Assembly (NCBI RefSeq): GCF_025628885.1
Contig: NZ_JAOTIF010000003.1
Location: forward strand, 62,001-126,000
Origin: Paraflavisolibacter caeni
GTDB lineage: Bacteria > Bacteroidota > Bacteroidia > Chitinophagales > Chitinophagaceae
Direction of reading: 5' to 3'
DNA length: 64,000 nucleotides
Positions 19,488 to 28,513 of the stretch are shown here, one piece after another (the first letter of the stretch is position 1; every line of letters begins with the position of its first letter). Both the position numbers and the translations under genes were made by a program. The notes below the pieces were generated by a model. The model was given only the letters and a program-made list of their open reading frames with translations. It was not told where the DNA came from and searched no databases.

Positions 19488-20588
19488 ATGTCCATGAATC
19501 AATTAGGGTCAGCAAATAAATTTAATATTAGTGGTGATTGCGGATGTTTTGATTCGGAGCTTTTTGTTAGTAATGAATCCAGGCTGCAATACAAGTTTGA
19601 ACATCTCTGGCACCTAGTAGGAGGAACGCCTATGCTGGAGATCGCATACCGCTACAGGGGCAAATGCCGTAAAATCTATGTAAAGTGCGAGCATTATAAC
19701 CTGACGGGAAGCATCAAGGATCGTATGGCTTTGTACATCCTGCAGAAAGCTTATGAACAGGGCGCCATTAAGCCGGGTGATACCATTGTGGAAGCGACGA
19801 GCGGTAATACCGGTATTGCATTCAGTGCGATTGGAAAAGCATTAGGGCACCAGGTGAAAATCATTATGCCCAACTGGCTTAGCAAGGAACGGATCGAGAT
19901 CATCAAAAGCCTGGGTGCAGAAGTGATCCTGATATCAAAGGAGGAAGGCGGCTTTCTGGGAAGTATCGCTTTAAGTGAAAAGATGGCTAGGGAGCGAAGT
20001 GATGTGTTTTTGCCCAAGCAGTTTGAGAACCGCTATAATGCTGAAGCCCACCAGAAAACTACGGGCAAGGAGATCTGGATGCAGTTGCAAAGTATTGATC
20101 GCACGCCAGATGCTTTCGTAGCTGGTGTCGGTACTGGAGGAACAGTAATGGGTATCGGGCATTATCTGAAGAAGAGAAACCCATTTATCAATATCCATCC
20201 GTTGGAACCAAAGGAGTCTCCAACGCTTTCAACAGGCTACAAAGTAGGATCGCATAGAATCCAGGGTATTTCTGATGAATTTATTCCTGCAATTGTAAAA
20301 TTGAATCAATTGGATGAAGTTGTGCAGGCTTCAGATGGTGATTCTATTTTGATGGCTCAAAAACTGGCCAATCAATTGGGACTGGCTGTTGGTATTTCTT
20401 CGGGAGCCAATATCATTGGTGCGATCGAAGTTCAAAACCGATTAGGAGATGAAGCCGTGGTGGTAACTGTATTAAGTGACTGCAACAAAAAATATTTAAG
20501 TACTGACTTGGTAAAAGAAGAACCGGTGAAGGAAGGATATATAACACCGGAAGTGGAATTCATAGATTATTTACCGGTCAGGAGATGA
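19488..20588 (+). CDS. Cysteine synthase-like PLP-dependent enzyme
   Basis: 366 residues, beta-family fold II PLP enzyme. The Schiff-base Lys is in TGSIKDR (Lys77), the phosphate/substrate loop is EATSGNTG, and a GTGGTVMG glycine loop binds PLP phosphate. O-acetylserine sulfhydrylase, cystathionine beta-synthase or a related lyase are all possible. It has an unusual 45-residue N-terminal extension with CGC (GDCGCF), which is not typical of CysK. No signal peptide is apparent, so it is cytoplasmic. It follows the M16 peptidase by 26 bp, an uncommon partner. In a disulfide/peptide-degrading locus it might handle released cysteine or sulfide (inference). Confidence 0.85.
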   Translation: MSMNQLGSANKFNISGDCGCFDSELFVSNESRLQYKFEHLWHLVGGTPMLEIAYRYRGKCRKIYVKCEHYNLTGSIKDRMALYILQKAYEQGAIKPGDTIVEATSGNTGIAFSAIGKALGHQVKIIMPNWLSKERIEIIKSLGAEVILISKEEGGFLGSIALSEKMARERSDVFLPKQFENRYNAEAHQKTTGKEIWMQLQSIDRTPDAFVAGVGTGGTVMGIGHYLKKRNPFINIHPLEPKESPTLSTGYKVGSHRIQGISDEFIPAIVKLNQLDEVVQASDGDSILMAQKLANQLGLAVGISSGANIIGAIEVQNRLGDEAVVVTVLSDCNKKYLSTDLVKEEPVKEGYITPEVEFIDYLPVRR

Positions 20589-20688
20589 GCTTTGCAATAG
20601 CAATTTTCTCAAGTGAACCGAGGGTTTGTGTCTACTTACCCTCTTTTTTAAAAATTTGTTTTTAAGTTTAGATTTAGATAGTGCAAAA

Positions 20689-20720
20689 AAAAGCGGTGCT
20701 GTGAATTCAGCATCGCTTTT
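20689..20720. terminator. Bidirectional terminator between convergent genes
   Basis: A 13-bp stem (one G-U pair) around TGAATT has A-run on the left and T-run on the right, so it can stop both the PLP enzyme transcript from the left and the GH18 transcript from the right. Confidence 0.85.
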
Positions 20721-20741
20721 ACTTTTTGGGTATGAAGTGTT

Positions 20742-21755
20742 TTATTTCAATGGAGTGGCTGCTGGATTGGCATCATAAATTGTTTTCAACAGGGAGTATT
20801 CTGTTGTGGCAGTTGTATCCTGTGAAAGTTCCCAAGCTGTAATACCGGCATAAGCATTATATCGTAGGAAATCAACTTTTTGCATCAGTAATGAACGTCC
20901 ATTGTAAGCGTAAGCAGTACTTCCAATCAATGTTTTGCTCTCATTCATTGTGGGCTTAGTGCCTGCCGAGTTGAAGATATAAGAATAAGTTTGAGTTAAT
21001 GGAGGATTTGTTCCACTACCACTTCTTTTTCCAAAGAAAGGAACACCAACTATGATTTTTGACTTTGGGATTTTCAAATTAGTGAATAAAGTAATGGCGC
21101 TGGTCATTTGAGTAAAGGTGGAGTGATTGTTAGATGCATCTAATCCTCCATAGTTCATAATATTGACGTTGTCGATTTTGTCCACAACATCGGCACCAAA
21201 ATTGGCTTTATTAGCATCATCGCCCAAGGCAACAGAAAACTTCATACCTCTTGCGTGAACAGAATCAGCAAGTTGTTTGGTAAATGATCCATAAAGGGTT
21301 CTGTTTACGGCTGCAGGATAATCTTCCCAATCCAGGTCTACACCTTTCACATTGAAGTACTTGCAGAAATTCATTAGTGCAGTAATGTAATTCATGCGTT
21401 TTACAGCGGAGTCTGCTGCCATTACGGGTATGCCTTTTGATTTGACCCAACCACCGACAGTTATAAATAAGTCTTGCCCAGGTTTCAGTTTAGAATTGAG
21501 ATAGTTCAGGTTGGCTGTATCTGAAGCGAAGGTCTTGAAAACCCCTGTAGTCGTATCAGGATAAACAGAGAAATAATAAACCCGATCGAGTAAAGCCAAG
21601 TTGGATACGTCGGTTCTGCTAATGCCATAATCAGGCAAATAACCTGCAACGAGGATTTTACTAGGGCTTCGGAAAGTGTTTGTCGTTGGATAGTCCAGTT
21701 TCTTCTTGCAACTAAAAAGTAAAGCTACAACGGAAAACAATGCTAGTTTTTTCAT
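20742..21755 (-). CDS. GH18 family (chitinase/endo-beta-N-acetylglucosaminidase-like) lipoprotein
   Basis: About 337 residues from the ATG at 21755. Lipobox LFSC near residue 17 predicts a lipoprotein. The body is a GH18 TIM barrel: ILVAGYLPDY (beta 1), FITVGGW (beta 3), GVDLDWEDYP (beta 4, catalytic Glu in DxDxE form, with the first Asp of the classical DxxDxDxE replaced), and the late AGITAWELSQD strand with its Trp. At this short length it is a single catalytic domain. The likely target is chitin, chitooligosaccharide or an N-glycan core. It is transcribed alone and divergently from the SusC at 22045, sharing a 290-bp intergenic region. Confidence 0.88.
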   Translation of the reverse strand: MKKLALFSVVALLFSCKKKLDYPTTNTFRSPSKILVAGYLPDYGISRTDVSNLALLDRVYYFSVYPDTTTGVFKTFASDTANLNYLNSKLKPGQDLFITVGGWVKSKGIPVMAADSAVKRMNYITALMNFCKYFNVKGVDLDWEDYPAAVNRTLYGSFTKQLADSVHARGMKFSVALGDDANKANFGADVVDKIDNVNIMNYGGLDASNNHSTFTQMTSAITLFTNLKIPKSKIIVGVPFFGKRSGSGTNPPLTQTYSYIFNSAGTKPTMNESKTLIGSTAYAYNGRSLLMQKVDFLRYNAYAGITAWELSQDTTATTEYSLLKTIYDANPAATPLK

Positions 21756-21952
21756 GAGCAATCAGTAGTTTGTTTTTTTAATGATGATTATTATTTCAAA
21801 AATTATAGAATGGTATTGTGTTTTCAGCAAATCAGCGAGCGATCATTCATCTTAATATCAGTTCCTGCGCAATAATAAAATATATTTTGGATGCACAATT
21901 TTATACATTGTATTTTGTTTTGACAAAAAAATGTTTATGAAAAAAAATCGTC

Positions 21953-22014
21953 GTATTATCCATTAAAATTATTGTTTCCTCTATTTTCTAGACCTGGCAG
22001 CAAGACTAATTTTA
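21953..22014 (+). promoter_or_regulatory. AraC-type tandem-box promoter of the fucose-locus susC
   Basis: Box 1 (21953-21966, 12 of 14 matches to GGATAATCCATTAA) and box 2 (21974-21987, core TCTATT) start 21 bp apart. The -7 element TAATTTTA starts at 22007, exactly 33 bp after the start of box 2. The same geometry occurs at 28356 and 29765. The predicted transcript starts about 25 bp before the susC ATG. Confidence 0.7.
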
Positions 22015-22044
22015 CAAGTCCTAATCAAACATTTTAATTATCTT

Positions 22045-25000
22045 ATGAGACTTAAACAATTGCTTGCCTTGCTGCTGATATTTATATCGGCATTCAGTTA
22101 TGCCCAGCAGTCAAATACCCGGTTAGTTACGGGTACTGTCAAAGATGAAAAAGGAAATATTCTTCCTAGTATTACTGTAACAGAAAAGACAACTTCCAAT
22201 GCTGTTGTTACCAATGACAAGGGTGCTTTTTCCATTCGTGTAAAAGAGAAAAACACCATGCTTATTTTTACTGGTATTGGATTTGAAGCACAAACCATCA
22301 GTGTTGGCAGTCAAACTACTTTGAATATCATGTTAAAAGATGATGTCAAAAGTTTAAATGATGTCGTGGTTGTTGGTTATGGATCTCAAAAGAAAGCAAA
22401 GGTTACAGGTGCTGTCGCTACTGTAAAAATGGATGAAATTCTCGGTGAAAGACCTGTAAGCACAACCGCCACATTGTTGCAAGGTGTTACACCAGGCTTG
22501 CAGGTGACCTTACCTTCTGGTCGTCCAGGGGAAGGTGCCTCATTGAATATTCGTGGCGCAACTGGTTTGAATACTGCAAACAATAGTATCACTTCAGGAA
22601 GTCCATTAATCCTGGTGGATAATACGGTATTTCAAGGTCCTTTAAACCTCATTGATCCGAATGATATAGAGACTGTAACAGTATTAAAGGATGCCGGAGC
22701 CGCAGCCATTTATGGAGGGCGTTCTTCATATGGTGTTATTTTGATTCAAACCAAAAAAGGCATAAAGAACCAAAAACCTCAATTTAATTTTAGCAATAAT
22801 ACAGTGTTTGCCACACCGGATAATTTACCTCAAAAAGCTACTCCACAACAAAGCATCCAGGCTTTAATAGACGGTGGATTAACTAATTATACAGTAGGGC
22901 AGGGGCAGGATTTGAAAAAATGGATCCAGTTCATTGACGAGTATGAAGCAGATCCCAGCAAGTATCCTAATGGATACAGGTTTGATGGGCCGGTTTATTA
23001 TAATCTAAAGGGAAACAAAGCAGTTGATGAATTACTTGGCAACTCTTCCATGCAGGTGATGAATAATCTATCTGTTAGTGGTGGCTCAGATAAAACGACC
23101 TACCGTCTTTCATTTGGTGCCACTAATGAAAAAGGTATATTGATGCCTGAAAAAGATGTCGATAATTTTAAACGTTATAATGTAAAATCAGTGCTAACTA
23201 CTGATGTTACCAATTGGATGAATGTGCTCATAGATGCATCTTATTCCAATGCTGTTACCACCCGTCCTGGCTATGCTGATCCCTTTACTTATGCTGTTCG
23301 TATTCCCAGTTTTTTGACAGGAGATAGTATTCCTAATTATCCAGGTTTAATTGCAACGGGAAAGAACCTGGTTGATAATTCTTATCCTACAAAATACCGT
23401 TATGACCAGCTTAGGTTAACTGCGAAAGTTGTTTTAAAACCATTTGCAGGTATGACCATTACCGGTGAAAATACATTTGATAATTATCATGCATTAACAA
23501 CAAGTTTCGGAAAGCAATTTATATTACGTGATCCTTATGGATGGAATCCTCAGCCTTATGGAAATGACCAATTCCAAAAGAATAATGAAGCGCAGGATTA
23601 TAATTCATTAAACCTGTTTGCTGCATATACGAAAGCTTTAGGTCGTCATAACGTATCTGCGATGGCGGGTTTCAACCAGGAGACCAAGAACTATGAGCAG
23701 GAGATCCTTTCCAAAACACAAATTATTAACCCGGATCTTCCTTCCATTTCTGCTGCTTCTGGTGATTTTTCAGGCCTTGACAACTATTCCCAGTTTGCAA
23801 CCATGGGCTATTTTGGCCGCTTCAACTATGACTTTGACAGCAAATACCTTCTTGAGCTCAATGGCCGTTATGATGGTTCATCACGTTTTCCATTTAGTCA
23901 TCGTTGGGGTTTCTTCCCTTCAGCATCTGCTGGTTGGAGGATTATGAATGAGAAATTCATGGCATTTGCAAAGCCCTATTTTAGCGAGTTGAAATTAAGA
24001 GCATCTTATGGCAGTGTGGGTAACCAAAACATTGCGGAGTACCAGTTTATTGCGCCTATGTCACCATCAAACCCTTCCTGGTTTAATAGTGGCAAGAGCG
24101 TTGTGACCTTGTCAACGCCAGGATTAATCAGTCCTAACTTTACATGGGAAGAGATCAGCACTATGGATTTTGGCGTTTCTTACGGAATGCTTAAAAACAG
24201 GTTGACCGGTGAACTTGACTGGTATACCCGTGAGACAAAAGGTATCTTGAGCAGGGATAACACACCGACGCCTGCGGTATTGGGTGCCAGCGCTCCTTTG
24301 GTCAATTCTGCTTCAATGAAATCAAAAGGATTCGAGGTTGAATTGAATTGGAGGGATAAAATAGGTAAAAAAGTAAATTATTATGTTTCTGCGAACCTGT
24401 ATGATTTTACTTCCACTGTAACTAAAGTAGATAACCCCAATAATTTATTAAGTCAACTTTATGTTGGACAGAAATTGGGTGAAATGTGGGGTTATGTTAC
24501 TGACAGGTTTTACACTGTTGATGATTTTATTCCTGGTACATTGGATGCTAATTTAAAAGGTGGTGTAACCAAAGCCTATGCTCCTAAATATGGCAACCAG
24601 TCTCCCAATCCTGGCGACATCATGTATGTAGATTTGGATAGCAATGGTCTTATCAATGCCGGAGCCAATACACTTGCAGATCATGGTGACAAACGCATTA
24701 TCGGAAACAGTTCTCTTCGTTACCAATTCGGTTTCAGAGGCGGCATTTCTTTTGCCAATTTTGACTTTTCATTTGTTTTATCCGGAGTGTTGAAGAATGA
24801 CCAATTCCGCAGTAGTTATTTGTTTTTCCCCAATAACTGGCAGGTATATGGTGCCTTGTATAAAAACCAGTTGAATTACTGGACACCCAATAATCCAGAT
24901 GCTTATTTTGGAAGGATATATACAACCACTCCAAATGGATCAGAACAACCCAATAATGAAATCCTTCAAACACGTTTTGTATTGAATGGAGCTTATGTAA

Positions 25001-25212
25001 GGGTTCGTAATCTTTCATTGCGTTATAACATACCCAACCAAATTTTGGAGAGAGTGAAACTGAAGAGATTGTCGATCAGTTATAGCATTGAGAATCCTAT
25101 TGTTTTCCACCACTTGCCTAATGGAATGTATCCAGATGTCAACGATCTGGGTGGCGGTTTGGCTTATCCTTTATTGCGTAAATCATCTGTTGGTATCAAT
25201 CTCAATTTTTAA
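22045..25212 (+). CDS. SusC/RagA family TonB-linked outer-membrane protein
   Basis: 1055 residues. The signal peptide ends at FSYAQQ. An N-terminal carboxypeptidase-like regulatory domain (VTGTVKDEKGN) is followed by the SusC signature region (DDVVVVGYGSQKK), the plug domain (about 120-240, with the LKDAGAAAIYGGRSSYGVI motif) and the 22-strand barrel ending in GINLNF. It imports large oligosaccharides with the SusD partner encoded 59 bp downstream. Context of fucosidases, sulfatases and fucose catabolism suggests a fucosylated or sulfated fucan-type glycan (inference). Its promoter belongs to a three-member set with a shared operator layout. Confidence 0.95.
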   Translation: MRLKQLLALLLIFISAFSYAQQSNTRLVTGTVKDEKGNILPSITVTEKTTSNAVVTNDKGAFSIRVKEKNTMLIFTGIGFEAQTISVGSQTTLNIMLKDDVKSLNDVVVVGYGSQKKAKVTGAVATVKMDEILGERPVSTTATLLQGVTPGLQVTLPSGRPGEGASLNIRGATGLNTANNSITSGSPLILVDNTVFQGPLNLIDPNDIETVTVLKDAGAAAIYGGRSSYGVILIQTKKGIKNQKPQFNFSNNTVFATPDNLPQKATPQQSIQALIDGGLTNYTVGQGQDLKKWIQFIDEYEADPSKYPNGYRFDGPVYYNLKGNKAVDELLGNSSMQVMNNLSVSGGSDKTTYRLSFGATNEKGILMPEKDVDNFKRYNVKSVLTTDVTNWMNVLIDASYSNAVTTRPGYADPFTYAVRIPSFLTGDSIPNYPGLIATGKNLVDNSYPTKYRYDQLRLTAKVVLKPFAGMTITGENTFDNYHALTTSFGKQFILRDPYGWNPQPYGNDQFQKNNEAQDYNSLNLFAAYTKALGRHNVSAMAGFNQETKNYEQEILSKTQIINPDLPSISAASGDFSGLDNYSQFATMGYFGRFNYDFDSKYLLELNGRYDGSSRFPFSHRWGFFPSASAGWRIMNEKFMAFAKPYFSELKLRASYGSVGNQNIAEYQFIAPMSPSNPSWFNSGKSVVTLSTPGLISPNFTWEEISTMDFGVSYGMLKNRLTGELDWYTRETKGILSRDNTPTPAVLGASAPLVNSASMKSKGFEVELNWRDKIGKKVNYYVSANLYDFTSTVTKVDNPNNLLSQLYVGQKLGEMWGYVTDRFYTVDDFIPGTLDANLKGGVTKAYAPKYGNQSPNPGDIMYVDLDSNGLINAGANTLADHGDKRIIGNSSLRYQFGFRGGISFANFDFSFVLSGVLKNDQFRSSYLFFPNNWQVYGALYKNQLNYWTPNNPDAYFGRIYTTTPNGSEQPNNEILQTRFVLNGAYVRVRNLSLRYNIPNQILERVKLKRLSISYSIENPIVFHHLPNGMYPDVNDLGGGLAYPLLRKSSVGINLNF

Positions 25213-25271
25213 CTATTGATGATCCATATTATTCATAATACGGATTGGTTTTGTACATTAAATCTGAAATA

Positions 25272-27203
25272 ATGAAAAAGTATATATTATCGCTTCCTGT
25301 TCTTTTCATGCTTATCGTAAGCTGTAATAAGAACATCCTTGATAAAGCTCCCATTGATTCATTGACGGATGCTACTGCATTTAAAACGAACAGTAACTTT
25401 CTAACTTATTCATGGGGATTGTATGACTATATGGCCGGGTATGGTGGCTCGGGCTCAGCATTACCTCCTTATTTTACTTCCCAGGAACTAAATACTGATA
25501 ATTACCAGGTTTCTGCAGGGGGCAATTCCGCTTATATTACGGGTACGAAGGCAATACCAACCCAGGCAGGAGGGGCAACCAGTTCCATGCAGGTTGCCGG
25601 CTGGAATTTTTCTTATATACGCAAGGTGAATGTAATGCTGGATCATATTGATGCCTCAAGCATGACACAGGCGGAGAAAGATCATTGGAAAAGTGTAGGT
25701 TATTTTTTCAGAGCCTTACGATATTATGACATGATCGCTGCTTTTGGTGATGTGCCCTGGATTGAAAATGCATTGAATATCAATGATTCCACTGTTTTAT
25801 ATGCTCCGCGTACCTCAAGAGATAGTGTGGCCAAAAATATTCTGAATAACCTGCTATGGGCTGAGGGCCATATTAAACCTACCGGTGATGGAATTAATAC
25901 TATTAATGTTCACGTAGTGCGTGCACTGATCTCCCGTTTTGGATTGTTTGAAGGTACCTGGAGAAAATATCAAGGTTTGGCCGATGCAAATATTTATTTG
26001 CAGGCCTGTGTTACGGCTTCTCAAAAACTGGCTGCAGATTTTCAAACACTTCTACCATCCTATGATGATGTGTATAATAGTGAAGACCTTGTAGGTAAAC
26101 CTGGAATTATTCTTTGCAAGCAATACGTGTCCGGTGCGATGATCAATGGTAATACTAATACGACGCATCATACGGCAAGATTTATTACTACCGGTAACTC
26201 TGGAAATATAGCCTGTCCAACCAATGATATGGTGGAAAGCTATCTGTGTGCAGATGGTAAGCCTATTTCAACCAGTGCGACTTATGTTGGAGACTCTATT
26301 TACAGTTCATTCAGAAGCAGGGATACCAGGCTGTATTTTACTGTTTGTCCTCCCTATCGTGTCACCATGACTTCAAATCCAGTTTATGGATGGTCCCAGC
26401 CATGGGTGACTTTTGACACAACAAAGACGCCAACAACAAGATACAATGAATATATCCGCCTTATGAATGGTCTTGCTGCAACTACTGCCAGTAAGTCCAA
26501 AACATTGCCTTTGGCTTCATGGGCGCCTGCTCCAGGCAATTATATCCCACAAATGCCACATTTTGCAGGATATGTCAAAAGCCTTAATAACCTGATTTAT
26601 GATAACGGAGCCAATGGCGTTTCCGGACAAGCTGGTAATACCTTAGGTTATAAAGACTGGAAATTATATAACCGATTAGTAGTTGATGCCTCCAACGGAA
26701 GCAGTAATGATTGCCCGATTTTCAGAATTGAAGAAGTGTTGTTAAATTATGCAGAGGCTGCTTTTGAGTTGGGACAGTTTAACCAGACAATTGCAGATCA
26801 AACCATCAACAGATTGCGTAAACGTGTCAACATGCCCGATATGATTGTTGCTAATATCTCGGCCGCATTTGATACTAAACGTGACGCGGATGTAGATCCT
26901 GTGTTGTGGGAAATCAGAAGGGAGCGTCGTGTGGAATTAATGGGCGATGGTTTCCGTTTCAACGATATCAAGCGTTGGAAAAAAGGTGCCTATATGAATA
27001 AAGTTGTATTGGGTGCCCGAGTGAGAGTTGCTGATTATCCATCAGGAGTTACTTTTGATGCAACTTCAGGTACAACCTATAAGAATGTGCGTTCATTATT
27101 TACTGCCGCTCCAGCATGGAATGATAAATATTATCTAGAGCCAATACCTACCCAGGAAATGGTGATCAATCCGAAATTGATTCAGACCAAAGATTGGCAA
27201 TAA
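25272..27203 (+). CDS. RagB/SusD family nutrient-uptake lipoprotein
   Basis: About 643 residues from the ATG at 25272, chosen over an upstream TTG because MKKYILS opens a signal peptide with lipobox LIVSC (Cys18). SusD features: NILDKAPID, the YFFRALRYYDMIAAFGDVPW motif, the LLNYAEAAFELG helix, INRLRKRVNMP, and RRERRVELMGDGFRFNDIKRW near the C-terminus. It is long for the family. It pairs with the SusC just upstream as the surface glycan-binding lid. A terminator follows directly. Confidence 0.94.
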   Translation: MKKYILSLPVLFMLIVSCNKNILDKAPIDSLTDATAFKTNSNFLTYSWGLYDYMAGYGGSGSALPPYFTSQELNTDNYQVSAGGNSAYITGTKAIPTQAGGATSSMQVAGWNFSYIRKVNVMLDHIDASSMTQAEKDHWKSVGYFFRALRYYDMIAAFGDVPWIENALNINDSTVLYAPRTSRDSVAKNILNNLLWAEGHIKPTGDGINTINVHVVRALISRFGLFEGTWRKYQGLADANIYLQACVTASQKLAADFQTLLPSYDDVYNSEDLVGKPGIILCKQYVSGAMINGNTNTTHHTARFITTGNSGNIACPTNDMVESYLCADGKPISTSATYVGDSIYSSFRSRDTRLYFTVCPPYRVTMTSNPVYGWSQPWVTFDTTKTPTTRYNEYIRLMNGLAATTASKSKTLPLASWAPAPGNYIPQMPHFAGYVKSLNNLIYDNGANGVSGQAGNTLGYKDWKLYNRLVVDASNGSSNDCPIFRIEEVLLNYAEAAFELGQFNQTIADQTINRLRKRVNMPDMIVANISAAFDTKRDADVDPVLWEIRRERRVELMGDGFRFNDIKRWKKGAYMNKVVLGARVRVADYPSGVTFDATSGTTYKNVRSLFTAAPAWNDKYYLEPIPTQEMVINPKLIQTKDWQ

Positions 27204-27221
27204 TTCGTATCTATTGAAATT

Positions 27222-27253
27222 AAAAGGCTGCTTTCTTCAGGAAGCAGCCTTTT
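27222..27253. terminator. Terminator between susD and the convergent araC
   Basis: A 12-bp stem AAAAGGCTGCTT with its complement, flanked by A-run and T-run, can act in both directions between convergent genes. Confidence 0.9.
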
Positions 27254-27281
27254 TCAGTAATACACCGAGGGGATAAATCTA

Positions 27282-28163
27282 TCAGATTACCTCTCTGTAT
27301 TCTTTAGGGGATTTATTCATAATCTGCTTAAAAAGCCGGGAAAAATAATAAGGGTCATCGTAACCAACTTTTTCTGCTATTTCTCTGATCTTTAATTCAC
27401 TTTGCGAAAGCAATTGACAGGCAAAATGAATTTTCATATTGATGAAATAATCAATTGGAGAAGATCCCGTTTTTTTCTTGAAAATGGCGGTATAATGTGA
27501 CGAAGAATATTGAAACTGGTTTGCTATTATATCAGCTGTCAAGCGTTTATCAATATTTGCTTTCATGTATTCTATGGATTGGTCCAATGGGCATTCCTGT
27601 TCGAGGATGTTGAATTTATTATTAGGAAAAAAGAAGAACGACAAAAAGCGATATAAACAAAAATTGGCATATCCTATCGTTGTCGTTGAATACTCACTGG
27701 CTAAACTGGAATACATTTCAAACCACACATCTATTATTTTTTCATCATAAAATATATCAGTCGGTTTATAATATTGTTCTACATTAAATTCCTTATTCAA
27801 CTCGTTAAGTTTATTGCTGCTGAAGTGAACCCAATAAATTGTCCATGGGTCATTAATGTCGGCCTGAAAGCGGTGATACTGGTGTGGAGGAATAATTATG
27901 AATTGATTGGGGGCCAATTCAAACTTTTCTTCAGCATTTTCAATATAACCTTTGCCCCCTAATGAATAAAGCAGGATATAGTCTTCGCAACCGTTTTTCC
28001 TTTCCCTGTAGTGATACAGTGCTTTGGGAAAATAACCTATGTGGGTAATAAACAGGGAGTGTAGAAATTCTTTCTTTTTGATATGCTTTGATAAAATAGT
28101 TTTAGGAATGTTTATTTGTTTTTCTCCTATAAAACCATCTCTTCTTTTTGCTGACATTTGCAT
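27282..28163 (-). CDS. AraC family transcriptional regulator of the fucose locus
   Basis: 293 residues. Cupin-type sensor domain in the first 175 residues (DYILLYSLGGKGY, QFIIIPPHQYHRF, WTIYWVHFSS) and a two-HTH AraC DNA-binding domain at about 190-293 (YSSSHYTAIFKKKTG, GYDDPYYFSRLFKQIMNKSPKEYR). It is closely similar to the AraC protein at 13033. Encoded on the opposite strand, between the SusCD pair and the catabolic operon, it is the obvious candidate for binding the 21-bp-spaced boxes at 21953, 28356 and 29765. The ligand is likely L-fucose or a catabolic intermediate (inference). A second in-frame ATG two codons in is also possible. Confidence 0.93.
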   Translation of the reverse strand: MQMSAKRRDGFIGEKQINIPKTILSKHIKKKEFLHSLFITHIGYFPKALYHYRERKNGCEDYILLYSLGGKGYIENAEEKFELAPNQFIIIPPHQYHRFQADINDPWTIYWVHFSSNKLNELNKEFNVEQYYKPTDIFYDEKIIDVWFEMYSSLASEYSTTTIGYANFCLYRFLSFFFFPNNKFNILEQECPLDQSIEYMKANIDKRLTADIIANQFQYSSSHYTAIFKKKTGSSPIDYFINMKIHFACQLLSQSELKIREIAEKVGYDDPYYFSRLFKQIMNKSPKEYREVI

Positions 28164-28258
28164 TCTATTTTACTGGATTTCAAGGGATTGTTGAAAGTAA
28201 ACCGGGACGAGTTTATTTTATATTTATTTATTTAATTCTATCATTTTTTCATAACATG

Positions 28259-28272
28259 GGATAATCCATTAA
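28259..28272 (+). promoter_or_regulatory. Isolated upstream AraC-type half-site
   Basis: An exact GGATAATCCATTAA identical to box 1 at 28356, 97 bp further upstream and about 96 bp upstream of the araC start. No convincing second box or -7 element lies at the usual spacing. It might be a looping or autoregulatory site. Confidence 0.5.
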
Positions 28273-28355
28273 GTGTTTCTACAGATTTTTTCAAAAGTAC
28301 TCATGAATTTGTAAAAAAAATATGATTGATTAGCCTTGTAATAAAAATTTTCAGA

Positions 28356-28417
28356 GGATAATCCATTAATGTTAGTGTATAGTCTATTGAATTCTATACC
28401 AGTCCTAAATAATTTTA
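28356..28417 (+). promoter_or_regulatory. AraC-type tandem-box promoter upstream of the glycosidase gene
   Basis: Box 1 GGATAATCCATTAA (28356-28369), box 2 GTATAGTCTATTGA (28377-28390), start-to-start 21 bp. The TTG in box 2 (28387-28389) acts as a -33 element, 20 nt before the -7 element TAATTTTA (28410-28417). The layout equals the promoters at 21953 and 29765. The leader to the ATG at 28514 would be about 90 nt. Confidence 0.75.
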
Positions 28418-28513
28418 CGGAATTTTATTTTTTTCAGTTTCCTGAAGGGGGCCGGGGATTTTTTTGGAGATCCTGCAGGAACTAGAATGGCAATTTAAAT
28501 CAATTTAGTATCC

